Origin: Thermoplasmata archaeon
Lineage (GTDB): Archaea > Thermoplasmatota > B47-G6
Direction: 5' to 3'
DNA length: 7,474 nucleotides
Assembly: GCA_003663585.1 (NCBI GenBank)
Contig: QMTU01000027.1
Coordinates: forward strand, 1-7,474
In this document: in pieces, positions 1 through 4,943 of the stretch
Layout: each line of letters begins with the position of its first letter
How positions within the stretch are numbered: position 1 is the first letter of the stretch
The notes under the pieces: model-generated
What the model was told of the DNA's origin: nothing
Database searches by the model: none
Seen by the model: only the letters and a program-made list of their open reading frames with translations
Position numbers and translations under genes: made by a program

Positions 1-1
1 C

Positions 2-100
2 CCTATTCCAGATGATCCAGAAATTAGAGAAAGACTTCAACCAGGAAAGGAGGTTCAGTACATAGTGTCAATGGGTAAGGCAAAGATCACGAGGGCTTGA
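2..100 (+). CDS. Translation factor aIF5A, C-terminal fragment
   Basis: Only the last 32 codons are present, read in frame from base 2 to the TGA at 98-100; the gene begins before the window. The peptide starts PIPDDPEIRERLQPGKEV and ends VSMGKAKITRA. This matches the C-terminal OB-fold end of archaeal IF5A, where a proline-acidic stretch, an L-x-P-G turn and a final M-G-(R/K)-x-K-I-x-R strand are typical. IF5A binds the ribosome and relieves stalling on difficult peptide sequences, and it carries a deoxyhypusine or hypusine made from spermidine. The modified lysine lies in the N-terminal domain and is not visible here. The next gene is of the agmatinase family, which fits because that enzyme leads to spermidine. 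The identification rests on a short tail plus context. Confidence 0.82.
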   Translation, partial: PIPDDPEIRERLQPGKEVQYIVSMGKAKITRA

Positions 101-105
101 GTCAC

Positions 106-993
106 ATGACAACTTTTGCTGACGCCCTTTTTACATTTTTTGATGCATATTTTGTCATCTATGGAGTCCCCTATGACAGGTCTGCATCTTTTAGAGTAGG
201 CCAGAGATTTGCTCCTGATGAGATTAGAAAGGCCTCTTATAACTATGAGAGTATCTTCTTCAAAAACAAAATAGACTTAAGAAATGTGCCAATTCATGAC
301 ATGGGAAACATAGGAGAGTTTGGTGATTCCTTATCTATGATTGAAGCCGTTGAGTTCACTGTAAGTAAAATAGTGTCGGAAAATAAGTTTCCAATAGGAT
401 TAGGAGGGGAGCATACAATAACTGTGGGAGCAGTAAAGGGAATTACTAAAGAGGGAAAAGATCTTTTCGTTGTGTCCATAGATGCTCATGCAGATTTTCG
501 TGATGAGTATCTAGGAGACAAGTACTCCCATGCGTGTGTCATGAAAAGGATCTCTGAGTTAGTTGGGACTGAAAACATAGCTATCATTGGCGTTAGATCA
601 CTCTCTTCAGAGGAAATAGAGTTCTTTGATAAGGCTACCTCTAGGGGTGCTAATCTTTTAATGTATAGCCCTCTTGATATAAGAACACTTGGAATGCATA
701 GGGTACTAAACGAGATTGAAAGGGCATCCAAGGGCAAGCTCATATACTTAACCCTCGATATGGATGGCATAGATCCTGCCTATGCTCCAGGCGTCGGAAC
801 ACCTGAGCCACTGGGACTAGATCCTTATACAGTGTCCATGATAATAGAGCGCCTTTCGAGTAAGTTAATAGGATTTGATGTTGTTGAAGTAGCTCCTCCA
901 TACGATAATGGGATAACGTCTATTCTTGCAGCCTACTATGTAAGGGAAGTAATCTCAGAGGTATGGAGGGCTAGATATGCATCTAAAGCCTGA
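106..993 (+). CDS. speB: Agmatinase-family ureohydrolase (SpeB)
   Basis: Cytosolic binuclear-manganese enzyme expected to split agmatine into putrescine and urea. From the ATG at 106 the protein has 295 residues, normal for the family. All metal-binding motifs are visible: GGEHT with H103, the DAHAD block with D126, H128 and D130, and LDMDGIDPAYAPGVGTPEP with D218 and D220. The family's EVAPPYD segment follows near residue 261. A TTG at 97 would add three residues and overlap the aIF5A stop; neither start has a well-placed ribosome site, so I chose the ATG, five bases after that stop. The aIF5A neighbour supports a polyamine role, since putrescine leads to the spermidine used to modify aIF5A. 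N1-aminopropylagmatine is an alternative substrate used by some thermophiles; arginase is less likely given the context. The 3' end overlaps pyrF by 17 bases, implying co-transcription. Confidence 0.9.
   Translation: MTTFADALFTFFDAYFVIYGVPYDRSASFRVGQRFAPDEIRKASYNYESIFFKNKIDLRNVPIHDMGNIGEFGDSLSMIEAVEFTVSKIVSENKFPIGLGGEHTITVGAVKGITKEGKDLFVVSIDAHADFRDEYLGDKYSHACVMKRISELVGTENIAIIGVRSLSSEEIEFFDKATSRGANLLMYSPLDIRTLGMHRVLNEIERASKGKLIYLTLDMDGIDPAYAPGVGTPEPLGLDPYTVSMIIERLSSKLIGFDVVEVAPPYDNGITSILAAYYVREVISEVWRARYASKA
965..970 (+). promoter_or_regulatory. Ribosome binding site of pyrF
   Basis: GGAGGG lies inside the end of the speB coding sequence, six bases before the ATG at 977. It supports that start and the 17-base overlap of the two genes. 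Confidence 0.7.
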
Positions 994-1648
994 CGACTAT
1001 GGGCTTATTGTCGCCTTAGACATAGAAGATGAAAACTATCTTTTAGAGGTCGTAAAAAGTACTAAAGATTATGTAAGTGCATATAAAATTGGTTGGCCAG
1101 CTGTTTTGTCCCTCGGAATGGAAATAATAAGTAAAATTACAAAATATGCCCCCGTGATATGCGATTTCAAGATAGCAGATATTCCAGAGATTTCTGAAAT
1201 TATAGCTAGAAAAGCATTTGAGAGAGGGGCAACCGGAATCATTGTTCACAGCTTTGTTGGAGAGTACACGCTTAAGAGGGTTGTTGATGTAGCGAGATCA
1301 TACAACGGCATGACATTTGCTCTTATATACATGACACATAAGGGGGTTGAGAGTGTCTTTTCTAAGGTCTATGAAGTCCTTGTGGACATTGTAAAGAGAG
1401 TAAATACCGACGGAATAGTTGCACCTGCAACTAGACCACATATCATCAAAGATTTAAGGAAAACGTTCAACGACAAAATAATAATTTCACCAGGAGTTGG
1501 TGCACAGGGTGGAGATGTAGTAGAGACATTAGAGGCAGGTGCAAATTACATCATAGTGGGGAGAGCAATATACTATGCTTATAATCCTGAAGATGCTGCA
1601 AGGAACTTCTACGAAAAAATACTAAGTTGGAGAAACTCTAAACTCTAA
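977..1648 (+). CDS. pyrF: Orotidine 5'-phosphate decarboxylase
   Basis: Catalyses the last step of de novo UMP synthesis, decarboxylating OMP to UMP in the cytosol. The 223-residue protein is a single TIM barrel of usual archaeal length. Motifs in order: VALD with D15 at the first strand, YKIGWP with K37, the catalytic D-x-K-x-x-D block DFKIADIP (D63, K65, D68), the phosphate-binding loop SPGVGAQGGD (171-180), and VGRAIY with R196. All catalytic residues are intact. The ATG at 977 is preceded by a GGAGGG ribosome site and lies within the end of speB, so the two genes are probably translated from one message. Its last four bases overlap the 3' end of the opposing disulfide oxidoreductase gene, leaving no room for a terminator between them. 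No other pyrimidine gene is in view. Confidence 0.95.
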   Translation: MHLKPDDYGLIVALDIEDENYLLEVVKSTKDYVSAYKIGWPAVLSLGMEIISKITKYAPVICDFKIADIPEISEIIARKAFERGATGIIVHSFVGEYTLKRVVDVARSYNGMTFALIYMTHKGVESVFSKVYEVLVDIVKRVNTDGIVAPATRPHIIKDLRKTFNDKIIISPGVGAQGGDVVETLEAGANYIIVGRAIYYAYNPEDAARNFYEKILSWRNSKL

Positions 1649-2298
1649 AGCTTGCCTATAGCTCTCAAGACTTCAAGAGCAAACTCTTTTGGAGGATATG
1701 CTCCTACAAACATTCGTGCCCCTTCATTTATAACAACGTGAGGAACTGCAGACACTCCATACCTGTTTGCAAGGTTCTCGTGTTCGTAGGTTTCCACGCC
1801 CTCTCCAATTACGTTTTCGTTCTCTATTGCAAACTTATGAGCTGTTATAACGGCATTTGGACAATACGGACATGAAGGAGTGACATAAACTTCAATCTTT
1901 ACTGGCCTATCCACCTTACTTATGAGCTCTTTTACTTCATCATTAAGATCCGTTCTTCCTCGAGAGACATTTATTATAGCCTCAAGAAATGCACTGAACT
2001 CATACCCAAATGGTGTTCCTGCAAACCTAACTCCTAAATCTCTTCCGTTTTGAGTTATGACTATCATAGGGGCTTTATCCACTTTATATTCGTTTGCTAA
2101 ATTTCTACTTTTCTCGTACTCATAAGTCTCATATGAAAGAAGCCCATTAGCCAAAGGAGTAAGCTCATCCAATACTTCTTTCAGATTCTCAAAATACTTC
2201 CATCCTTCTTTTTTAAATATTATAAGTCTGACGTGTTCCTTAAGCTCTTTATTAAACAGCTCTTCTATGTACTTTTTATCCTCTGAACTTAATACCAT
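1645..2298 (-). CDS. Protein disulfide oxidoreductase (double thioredoxin fold), N-terminal CXXC lost
   Basis: Member of the archaeal/thermophile PDO family, cytosolic proteins of two tandem thioredoxin folds that form, reduce or rearrange disulfides. From the ATG at 2298 it has 217 residues. The C-terminal unit has the redox motif CPYC (C143, C146) and the cis-proline segment AVPHVVI (P186). The N-terminal unit keeps its fold signature, including APMIVI (P77) and the VRFAGTPFGYEF stretch, but where the family usually has C-x-Y-C it reads W33-K-Y-F36. One redox centre is therefore probably absent. The in-frame GTG at 2307 lies inside the ribosome site, so ATG 2298 is the better start. The gene converges on pyrF with a four-base overlap and seems to be transcribed from its own promoter upstream. 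Family assignment is firm; substrates are unknown. Confidence 0.9.
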   Translation of the reverse strand: MVLSSEDKKYIEELFNKELKEHVRLIIFKKEGWKYFENLKEVLDELTPLANGLLSYETYEYEKSRNLANEYKVDKAPMIVITQNGRDLGVRFAGTPFGYEFSAFLEAIINVSRGRTDLNDEVKELISKVDRPVKIEVYVTPSCPYCPNAVITAHKFAIENENVIGEGVETYEHENLANRYGVSAVPHVVINEGARMFVGAYPPKEFALEVLRAIGKL

Positions 2299-2304
2299 TT
2301 GTGT

Positions 2305-2310
2305 CACCTC
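2305..2310 (-). promoter_or_regulatory. Ribosome binding site deciding the PDO start
   Basis: On the minus strand GAGGTG sits six bases before the ATG at 2298. The GTG that would give a longer protein is part of this site, so it is unlikely to be the start. Confidence 0.7.
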
Positions 2311-2348
2311 ATATACATTTTAAACTAGTAAGTGGGAATATCTGGTGA

Positions 2349-2362
2349 CTATATAACACTTT
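2349..2362 (-). promoter_or_regulatory. Putative promoter (BRE/TATA) of the PDO gene
   Basis: Read on the minus strand, a purine-containing AAAAGTG (BRE-like) runs into TTATATAG, a TATA-like box at about 2349-2357. Transcription would start near 2325-2330, leaving a leader of about 30 nt that includes the GAGGTG site. A weaker TTTAAA at 2320-2325 is too close to the start codon for a leadered message. Confidence 0.5.
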
Positions 2363-2376
2363 TGAACACAAAAGTG
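2357..2376. repeat. Inverted repeat abutting the PDO promoter
   Basis: Perfect 7-bp arms CACTTTT (2357-2363) and AAAAGTG (2370-2376) flank a six-base centre. The repeat overlaps the BRE side of the PDO TATA box, a position suited to a regulator. It also lies downstream of the HD gene and could instead form a weak 3' hairpin on that transcript. Confidence 0.45.
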
Positions 2377-2428
2377 AGCCCCTTATGATTATTAAAGGTG
2401 GGAAATTCGTGAAAAGCGCTAGCAATAG

Positions 2429-2983
2429 TCAGAGACCTAACTCTTTGGCAACAGCTTTCATGGCATTAAGTGCAACCTCTATTGCCTCTTCTAGCGTGAG
2501 GCCAAGCTTTTCACAGTATTTTATTCTTTCCCTGCTGATTCTTCGTGCAAATGACTTGTCCTTAAACTTATTAAGAACGCTTGAGACTTTTACCTCTTCA
2601 AGCTTTTTATTTGGCATAACAAGTGCTGTAGCAACTATGAGCCCGGATAGAGCATCTGCTGAAATAAGAGCTATTTCTATCGGCTTTGTAGGTTCTCCAC
2701 TGCCATTGTTCTCAAAATTGTGCTTTTTAATGGCTTCTATTAGATCATCGTCCAAGACTCCCTTTAATATTTTTTCTGCCTCAAGAGCATGAATCTTGGG
2801 ATTATCTTTTGTAATATCGTAGTCTATGTCGTGAAGTATCCCAACAATCTCCCAAGTGTTTGGGTCTTCCCTGAGCCTTTCAGCAAATCCTCTCATTATA
2901 GCCCCTACAGCTATCATGTGCTTCACAAGATTTTTCGTTGATACATGTCTTTTTACAAGCTCTATAGCTTCTTCTCTATTCAA
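2429..2983 (-). CDS. HD-domain metal-dependent phosphohydrolase
   Basis: Belongs to the HD/HDIG hydrolase superfamily of small soluble proteins found in bacteria and archaea; the substrate of this subgroup is not known to me. With the TTG start at 2983 it has 184 residues. The metal ligands appear in order: H22 in NLVKHMIAV, the HD pair H51-D52 in GILHDIDYD, H88 in KKHN, and D110 in ISADALSGLIVA. The C-terminal half carries the VSSVLNKFKDKSFARRISRERI stretch typical of the subgroup. An ATG at 2998 would add five residues, but the ribosome site GGAGGTG lies over those codons and is spaced for the TTG, which gives the usual family N-terminus (NREEAIELVKRHV). The gene appears monocistronic, with a divergent promoter shared with the sRNA region and about 130 bases before the next minus-strand gene. 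Confidence 0.88.
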   Translation of the reverse strand: MNREEAIELVKRHVSTKNLVKHMIAVGAIMRGFAERLREDPNTWEIVGILHDIDYDITKDNPKIHALEAEKILKGVLDDDLIEAIKKHNFENNGSGEPTKPIEIALISADALSGLIVATALVMPNKKLEEVKVSSVLNKFKDKSFARRISRERIKYCEKLGLTLEEAIEVALNAMKAVAKELGL

Positions 2984-2989
2984 ACTAAA

Positions 2990-2996
2990 CACCTCC
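2990..2996 (-). promoter_or_regulatory. Ribosome binding site deciding the HD protein start
   Basis: GGAGGTG on the minus strand, six bases before TTG 2983 and overlapping the alternative ATG 2998. A complete anti-Shine-Dalgarno match at this place favours the TTG start. Confidence 0.65.
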
Positions 2997-3032
2997 ATCC
3001 AAGATATGAGCCCTGCTGCAAGATGTCATATC

Positions 3033-3046
3033 ATTTTTATCTTATT
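3033..3046 (-). promoter_or_regulatory. Putative promoter of the HD gene
   Basis: On the minus strand, purine-rich GAAATAAG precedes ATAAAAAT (3033-3040), a TATA-like box. A start about 25 bases downstream, near 3010, would leave a leader of roughly 27 nt containing the GGAGGTG site. Confidence 0.4.
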
Positions 3047-3047
3047 T

Positions 3048-3063
3048 CGAAAGTTTTATTTTA
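3048..3063 (+). promoter_or_regulatory. Putative promoter (BRE/TATA) of the C/D sRNA
   Basis: CGAAAG (3048-3053), a BRE-like purine stretch, is followed by TTTTATTTTA (3054-3063). An archaeal start 25-27 bases downstream of the box centre would fall near 3084, about ten bases before the sRNA terminal stem. It lies back to back with the HD-gene promoter. Confidence 0.45.
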
Positions 3064-3068
3064 TCTGA

Positions 3069-3086
3069 GCACTTAGATATAAGTGC
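3069..3086. repeat. Inverted repeat at the predicted sRNA start
   Basis: Perfect 7-bp arms GCACTTA and TAAGTGC separated by GATA. It covers the region where transcription of the sRNA is predicted to begin, so it may be an operator or a 5' hairpin of the precursor. The GATATAAG inside resembles a TATA box, but a start from it would fall inside the sRNA. Confidence 0.5.
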
Positions 3087-3094
3087 AGTGCGTG

Positions 3095-3163
3095 ACCGAG
3101 GTGCTATGAGGAGTTCAGCCTTGTCTGACAAGTGATGATTGATGGGCGGTCTGAGGCCTCGGT
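3095..3163 (+). ncRNA. Box C/D guide sRNA, dual guide to 16S rRNA h27 and h44
   Basis: Elements in order: terminal-stem arm ACCGAGG (3095-3101), box C ATGAGGA (3106-3112, one change from RUGAUGA), 12-nt D' guide (3113-3124), box D' CTGA (3125-3128), spacer CAA, box C' GTGATGA (3132-3138), 12-nt D guide (3139-3150), box D CTGA (3151-3154), and stem arm CCTCGGT (3157-3163). This is the archaeal C/D geometry: equal 12-nt guides, a three-base spacer and a closing stem. The D guide pairs over about 11 positions with the universal 16S segment ACCGCCCGUC; the D-box-plus-five rule points to C1402. The D' guide pairs over 11 positions with GCAAGGCUGAA, pointing to G902 (E. coli numbering). The rRNA sequences are from memory. 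The RNA would act with L7Ae, Nop5 and fibrillarin as a SAM-dependent 2'-O-methylase. It lies between the divergent HD and sahH genes. Confidence 0.9.
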
Positions 3164-3205
3164 TCCCCCGCCGCTATTTAGTTAAAATGTTATATTGATG
3201 CTGCC

Positions 3206-3225
3206 TTTTATGCTTGCTTTATTTT
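3206..3225 (+). terminator. Possible T-rich terminator after the sRNA
   Basis: Three short T runs (TTTT, TTT, TTTT) follow the sRNA by 40-60 bases. Archaeal polymerase can stop at T-rich tracts without a hairpin. The signal is weak in an AT-rich background. Confidence 0.22.
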
Positions 3226-3269
3226 CTGAAGTACAGAGTCCTCTTGTCCTGTTCAACTTTGCAAGGAGC

Positions 3270-3281
3270 TTCATGCATGAA
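3270..3281. repeat. 12-bp perfect palindrome
   Basis: TTCATGCATGAA is self-complementary over 12 bases and is followed by another GCATG at 3288-3292. It could bind a dimeric regulator; no partner or function is evident. Confidence 0.35.
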
Positions 3282-3493
3282 TTGAAAGCATGTTCTCAGA
3301 TTTCTCACTTTACTTAGATTTTTGTTCAATGGGCTATTTTACCTGTTTCTCTTCTCAATAGATGCTATTAAAACGTTCCGATGCTTAGTTGAACCTTTGA
3401 GTATTTAAATGTTTCTGTTTGTCCGCTCTAAAGCGCGAGGCTTCTTAGCAACGTTCTGTAAAACACCAAAACGCTCCTATTTTAACATTGTTA

Positions 3494-3505
3494 TTAAATA
3501 TAAAT
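3494..3505 (+). promoter_or_regulatory. Possible promoter for the sahH operon
   Basis: TTAAATATAAAT is the most TATA-like sequence upstream of sahH. A start about 26 bases downstream, near 3526-3530, would give a leader of about 130 nt. There is no convincing BRE. A second candidate, TTAAAAG at 3575-3580, would give a leader of about 55 nt. Confidence 0.35.
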
Positions 3506-3520
3506 ACTGATGCCCTGTTG

Positions 3521-3564
3521 TTAAAGAGGTAGCTAAGGCTCTTAACTTAACTATAAGCTCTTAA
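3521..3564 (+). repeat. Leader repeat able to form alternative hairpins
   Basis: GCTCTTAA occurs at 3538-3545 and again at 3557-3564, exactly 19 bases later. Either copy can pair with TTAAAGAG at 3521-3528, so two mutually exclusive hairpins are possible in RNA. The stems are short and AU-rich, so this may be chance. Confidence 0.3.
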
Positions 3565-3647
3565 AAACGTTACTTAAAAGACGCATAGAATCACCTATAC
3601 CATAACTCGATGAGTTTCAATTCAAAACAATGCTAATCTGTGATTAT

Positions 3648-3653
3648 GAGGTG
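3648..3653 (+). promoter_or_regulatory. Ribosome binding site deciding the sahH start
   Basis: GAGGTG lies six bases before the ATG at 3660. An upstream in-frame ATG at 3630 would add ten residues that run through this site, so the downstream ATG is preferred. Confidence 0.75.
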
Positions 3654-3659
3654 TTATCT

Positions 3660-4907
3660 ATGAATGAATACCAAGTAAGAGATCTATCACTAGCTGAAAG
3701 TGGCAAGAAGAACATAGAATGGGCAGAAAGACATATGCCTGTGCTTCTTAAGCTAAGGGATAAGTTCTCTGAGGAAAAACCCCTCAGCGGTATAAGAGTG
3801 GGGGCATGTTTACACGTCACTAAGGAGACAGCAGTACTCATTAGAACGCTTATGGCAGGGGGCGCTGAGGTATATCTTGCAGGAAGCAATCCACTATCAA
3901 CACAAGATGATGTTGCTGCTGCACTTGCTTCTGAAGGCGTTCATGTATTTGCTTGGCGAGGAGAAACTGAGGAAGAGTACTTTTGGGCAATAAAAAGAGT
4001 TCTTGAGGCTAAGCCAGATATACTTATAGATGATGGTGCTGATCTTCACGTAACAGCCCATGAGCAATTTAAACAAGTTATCAAGAACGTTATTGGGGGG
4101 ACTGAAGAAACAACCACTGGAGTAATTAGGCTTAGAGCTATGGAGAAAGAAGGAGTTTTGTCCTATCCAATCATTGCTGTAAACAGCTCTTATACTAAAT
4201 ACCTATTTGATAATAGGTATGGTACCGGCCAGAGCACTATAGATGGTATCCTTAGGGCCACGAATATTCTCCTAGCCGGAAAGACTGTGGTTGTAGCAGG
4301 ATACGGTTGGTGCGGCCGCGGTATTGCAATGAGAGCAAGAGGTATGGGGGCTAGGGTTATTGTCACAGAGGTAAATCCCATAAGGGCTCTTGAGGCTGTG
4401 ATGGATGGGTTTGAAGTAATGCCAATGAAAGAGGCTGCAAAAATAGGAGATGTCTTTATAACAGCCACAGGAAACATTAACGTCATAGATGAAGAGCACT
4501 TTAGACTCATGAAAAACGGGGCAATACTTGGAAATGCAGGACATTTTAATGTAGAGATAAACATAAAAGCTCTGGAGCAAATGAGCAGAAGAAAGAGAAC
4601 TATAAGACCAAACTTAGAAGAGTATGATCTAGGAGACAAGAAGCTGTATCTCATAGGAGAAGGGCGGCTCGTAAATCTTGTGGCAGCAGAGGGACATCCT
4701 AGTGAAGTCATGGATATGTCATTCGCAAATCAAGCTCTTGCAGTCAAATATCTTATAGAAAACCATGAAAAACTAAGTAACTCTGTAATGAAAATACCTG
4801 ACGAGATAGACTTTGAAATTGCTATACTAAAATTGGAATCAATGGGAGTATGTATAGATGAAATGACAGAAAAGCAGATTAGATGTTATTCGTCATTGAA
4901 GGGCTAA
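3660..4907 (+). CDS. ahcY: Adenosylhomocysteinase (S-adenosylhomocysteine hydrolase)
   Basis: Splits S-adenosylhomocysteine reversibly into adenosine and homocysteine, removing the inhibitory product of SAM-dependent methylation; uses tightly bound NAD+. From ATG 3660 the protein has 415 residues, normal for archaeal members, which are shorter than eukaryotic ones and lack the Tyr-Arg-Tyr tail. Visible motifs: LHVTKETAVL with H52, DDGADLH at 124-130, GGTEETTTG with E149-E150, TKYLFDNRYGTGQS with K180, D184 and N185, the NAD-binding GYGWCGRG at 214-221, GNAGHFNVE with H295, and NLVAAEGHPSEVMDMSFANQ. One small departure is N-S-S at 175-177 where the family usually has N-D-(S/A). The gene leads a plus-strand cluster with the macro-like and RCK-like genes, 36 and 32 bases apart. 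The 16S-methylating sRNA upstream would itself generate SAH, but a regulatory link is only inferred. Confidence 0.96.
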   Translation: MNEYQVRDLSLAESGKKNIEWAERHMPVLLKLRDKFSEEKPLSGIRVGACLHVTKETAVLIRTLMAGGAEVYLAGSNPLSTQDDVAAALASEGVHVFAWRGETEEEYFWAIKRVLEAKPDILIDDGADLHVTAHEQFKQVIKNVIGGTEETTTGVIRLRAMEKEGVLSYPIIAVNSSYTKYLFDNRYGTGQSTIDGILRATNILLAGKTVVVAGYGWCGRGIAMRARGMGARVIVTEVNPIRALEAVMDGFEVMPMKEAAKIGDVFITATGNINVIDEEHFRLMKNGAILGNAGHFNVEINIKALEQMSRRKRTIRPNLEEYDLGDKKLYLIGEGRLVNLVAAEGHPSEVMDMSFANQALAVKYLIENHEKLSNSVMKIPDEIDFEIAILKLESMGVCIDEMTEKQIRCYSSLKG

Positions 4908-4932
4908 GAGACTAGAAGAACAACAGTAAGAC

Positions 4933-4937
4933 GGGTG
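4933..4937 (+). promoter_or_regulatory. Ribosome binding site deciding the macro-like gene start
   Basis: GGGTG followed by six bases and the ATG at 4944. The in-frame GTG codons at 4935 and 4938 lie in or next to this site and are less likely starts. Confidence 0.5.
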
Positions 4938-4943
4938 GTGCTT

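Larger units (their letters stand above)
3164..3629. other. Long non-coding stretch between the sRNA and sahH
   Basis: No reading frame on either strand looks like a protein, and no T-arm, rRNA, CRISPR or second C/D pattern was found. The base composition is mostly AT-rich with pyrimidine-rich tracts on the plus strand. Visible items are a T-rich stretch after the sRNA, a 12-bp palindrome at 3270-3281, three AACGTT hexamers (3372, 3450, 3566), a GATGCT pair 19 bases apart (3361, 3380), a TATA-like box at 3494-3505 and a repeat pair at 3538-3564. It is unusually long for this otherwise compact window and may include the sahH leader or an unrecognised RNA. Confidence 0.6.

Noticed and set aside
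97..99. TTG start for agmatinase overlapping the aIF5A stop
   Set aside because: No ribosome site at suitable spacing and the three added residues are not a family feature; ATG at 106 is simpler, though not proven.
2385..2792. 135-residue plus-strand open frame opposite the HD gene
   Set aside because: Shadow of the HD-domain gene, serine-rich and without any recognisable motif.
3073..3083. TTAGATATAAG as the TATA box of the sRNA
   Set aside because: A start about 25 bases downstream would fall near 3104, inside the RNA and after its 5' stem; the box at 3054-3063 fits better.
3551..3586. Minus-strand 11-residue open frame with an AGGTGAT ribosome-site-like sequence upstream
   Set aside because: Very short, no family, and the Shine-Dalgarno-like match is easily found by chance; no promoter for it is evident.
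3164..3629. CRISPR array, tRNA or a second C/D RNA in the long gene-free stretch
   Set aside because: No regularly spaced long repeats, no T-arm consensus on either strand, and CTGA/TGATGA-like words there are not in guide-RNA spacing.
3521..3659. Known SAM or SAH riboswitch in the sahH leader
   Set aside because: None of the conserved core patterns of the known classes is recognisable; only short AU-rich repeats are present.
4190..4711. 173-residue antisense open frame inside sahH
   Set aside because: It lies fully opposite a strongly conserved enzyme, its composition reflects the complement of sahH codons, and no ribosome site or known motif is present.
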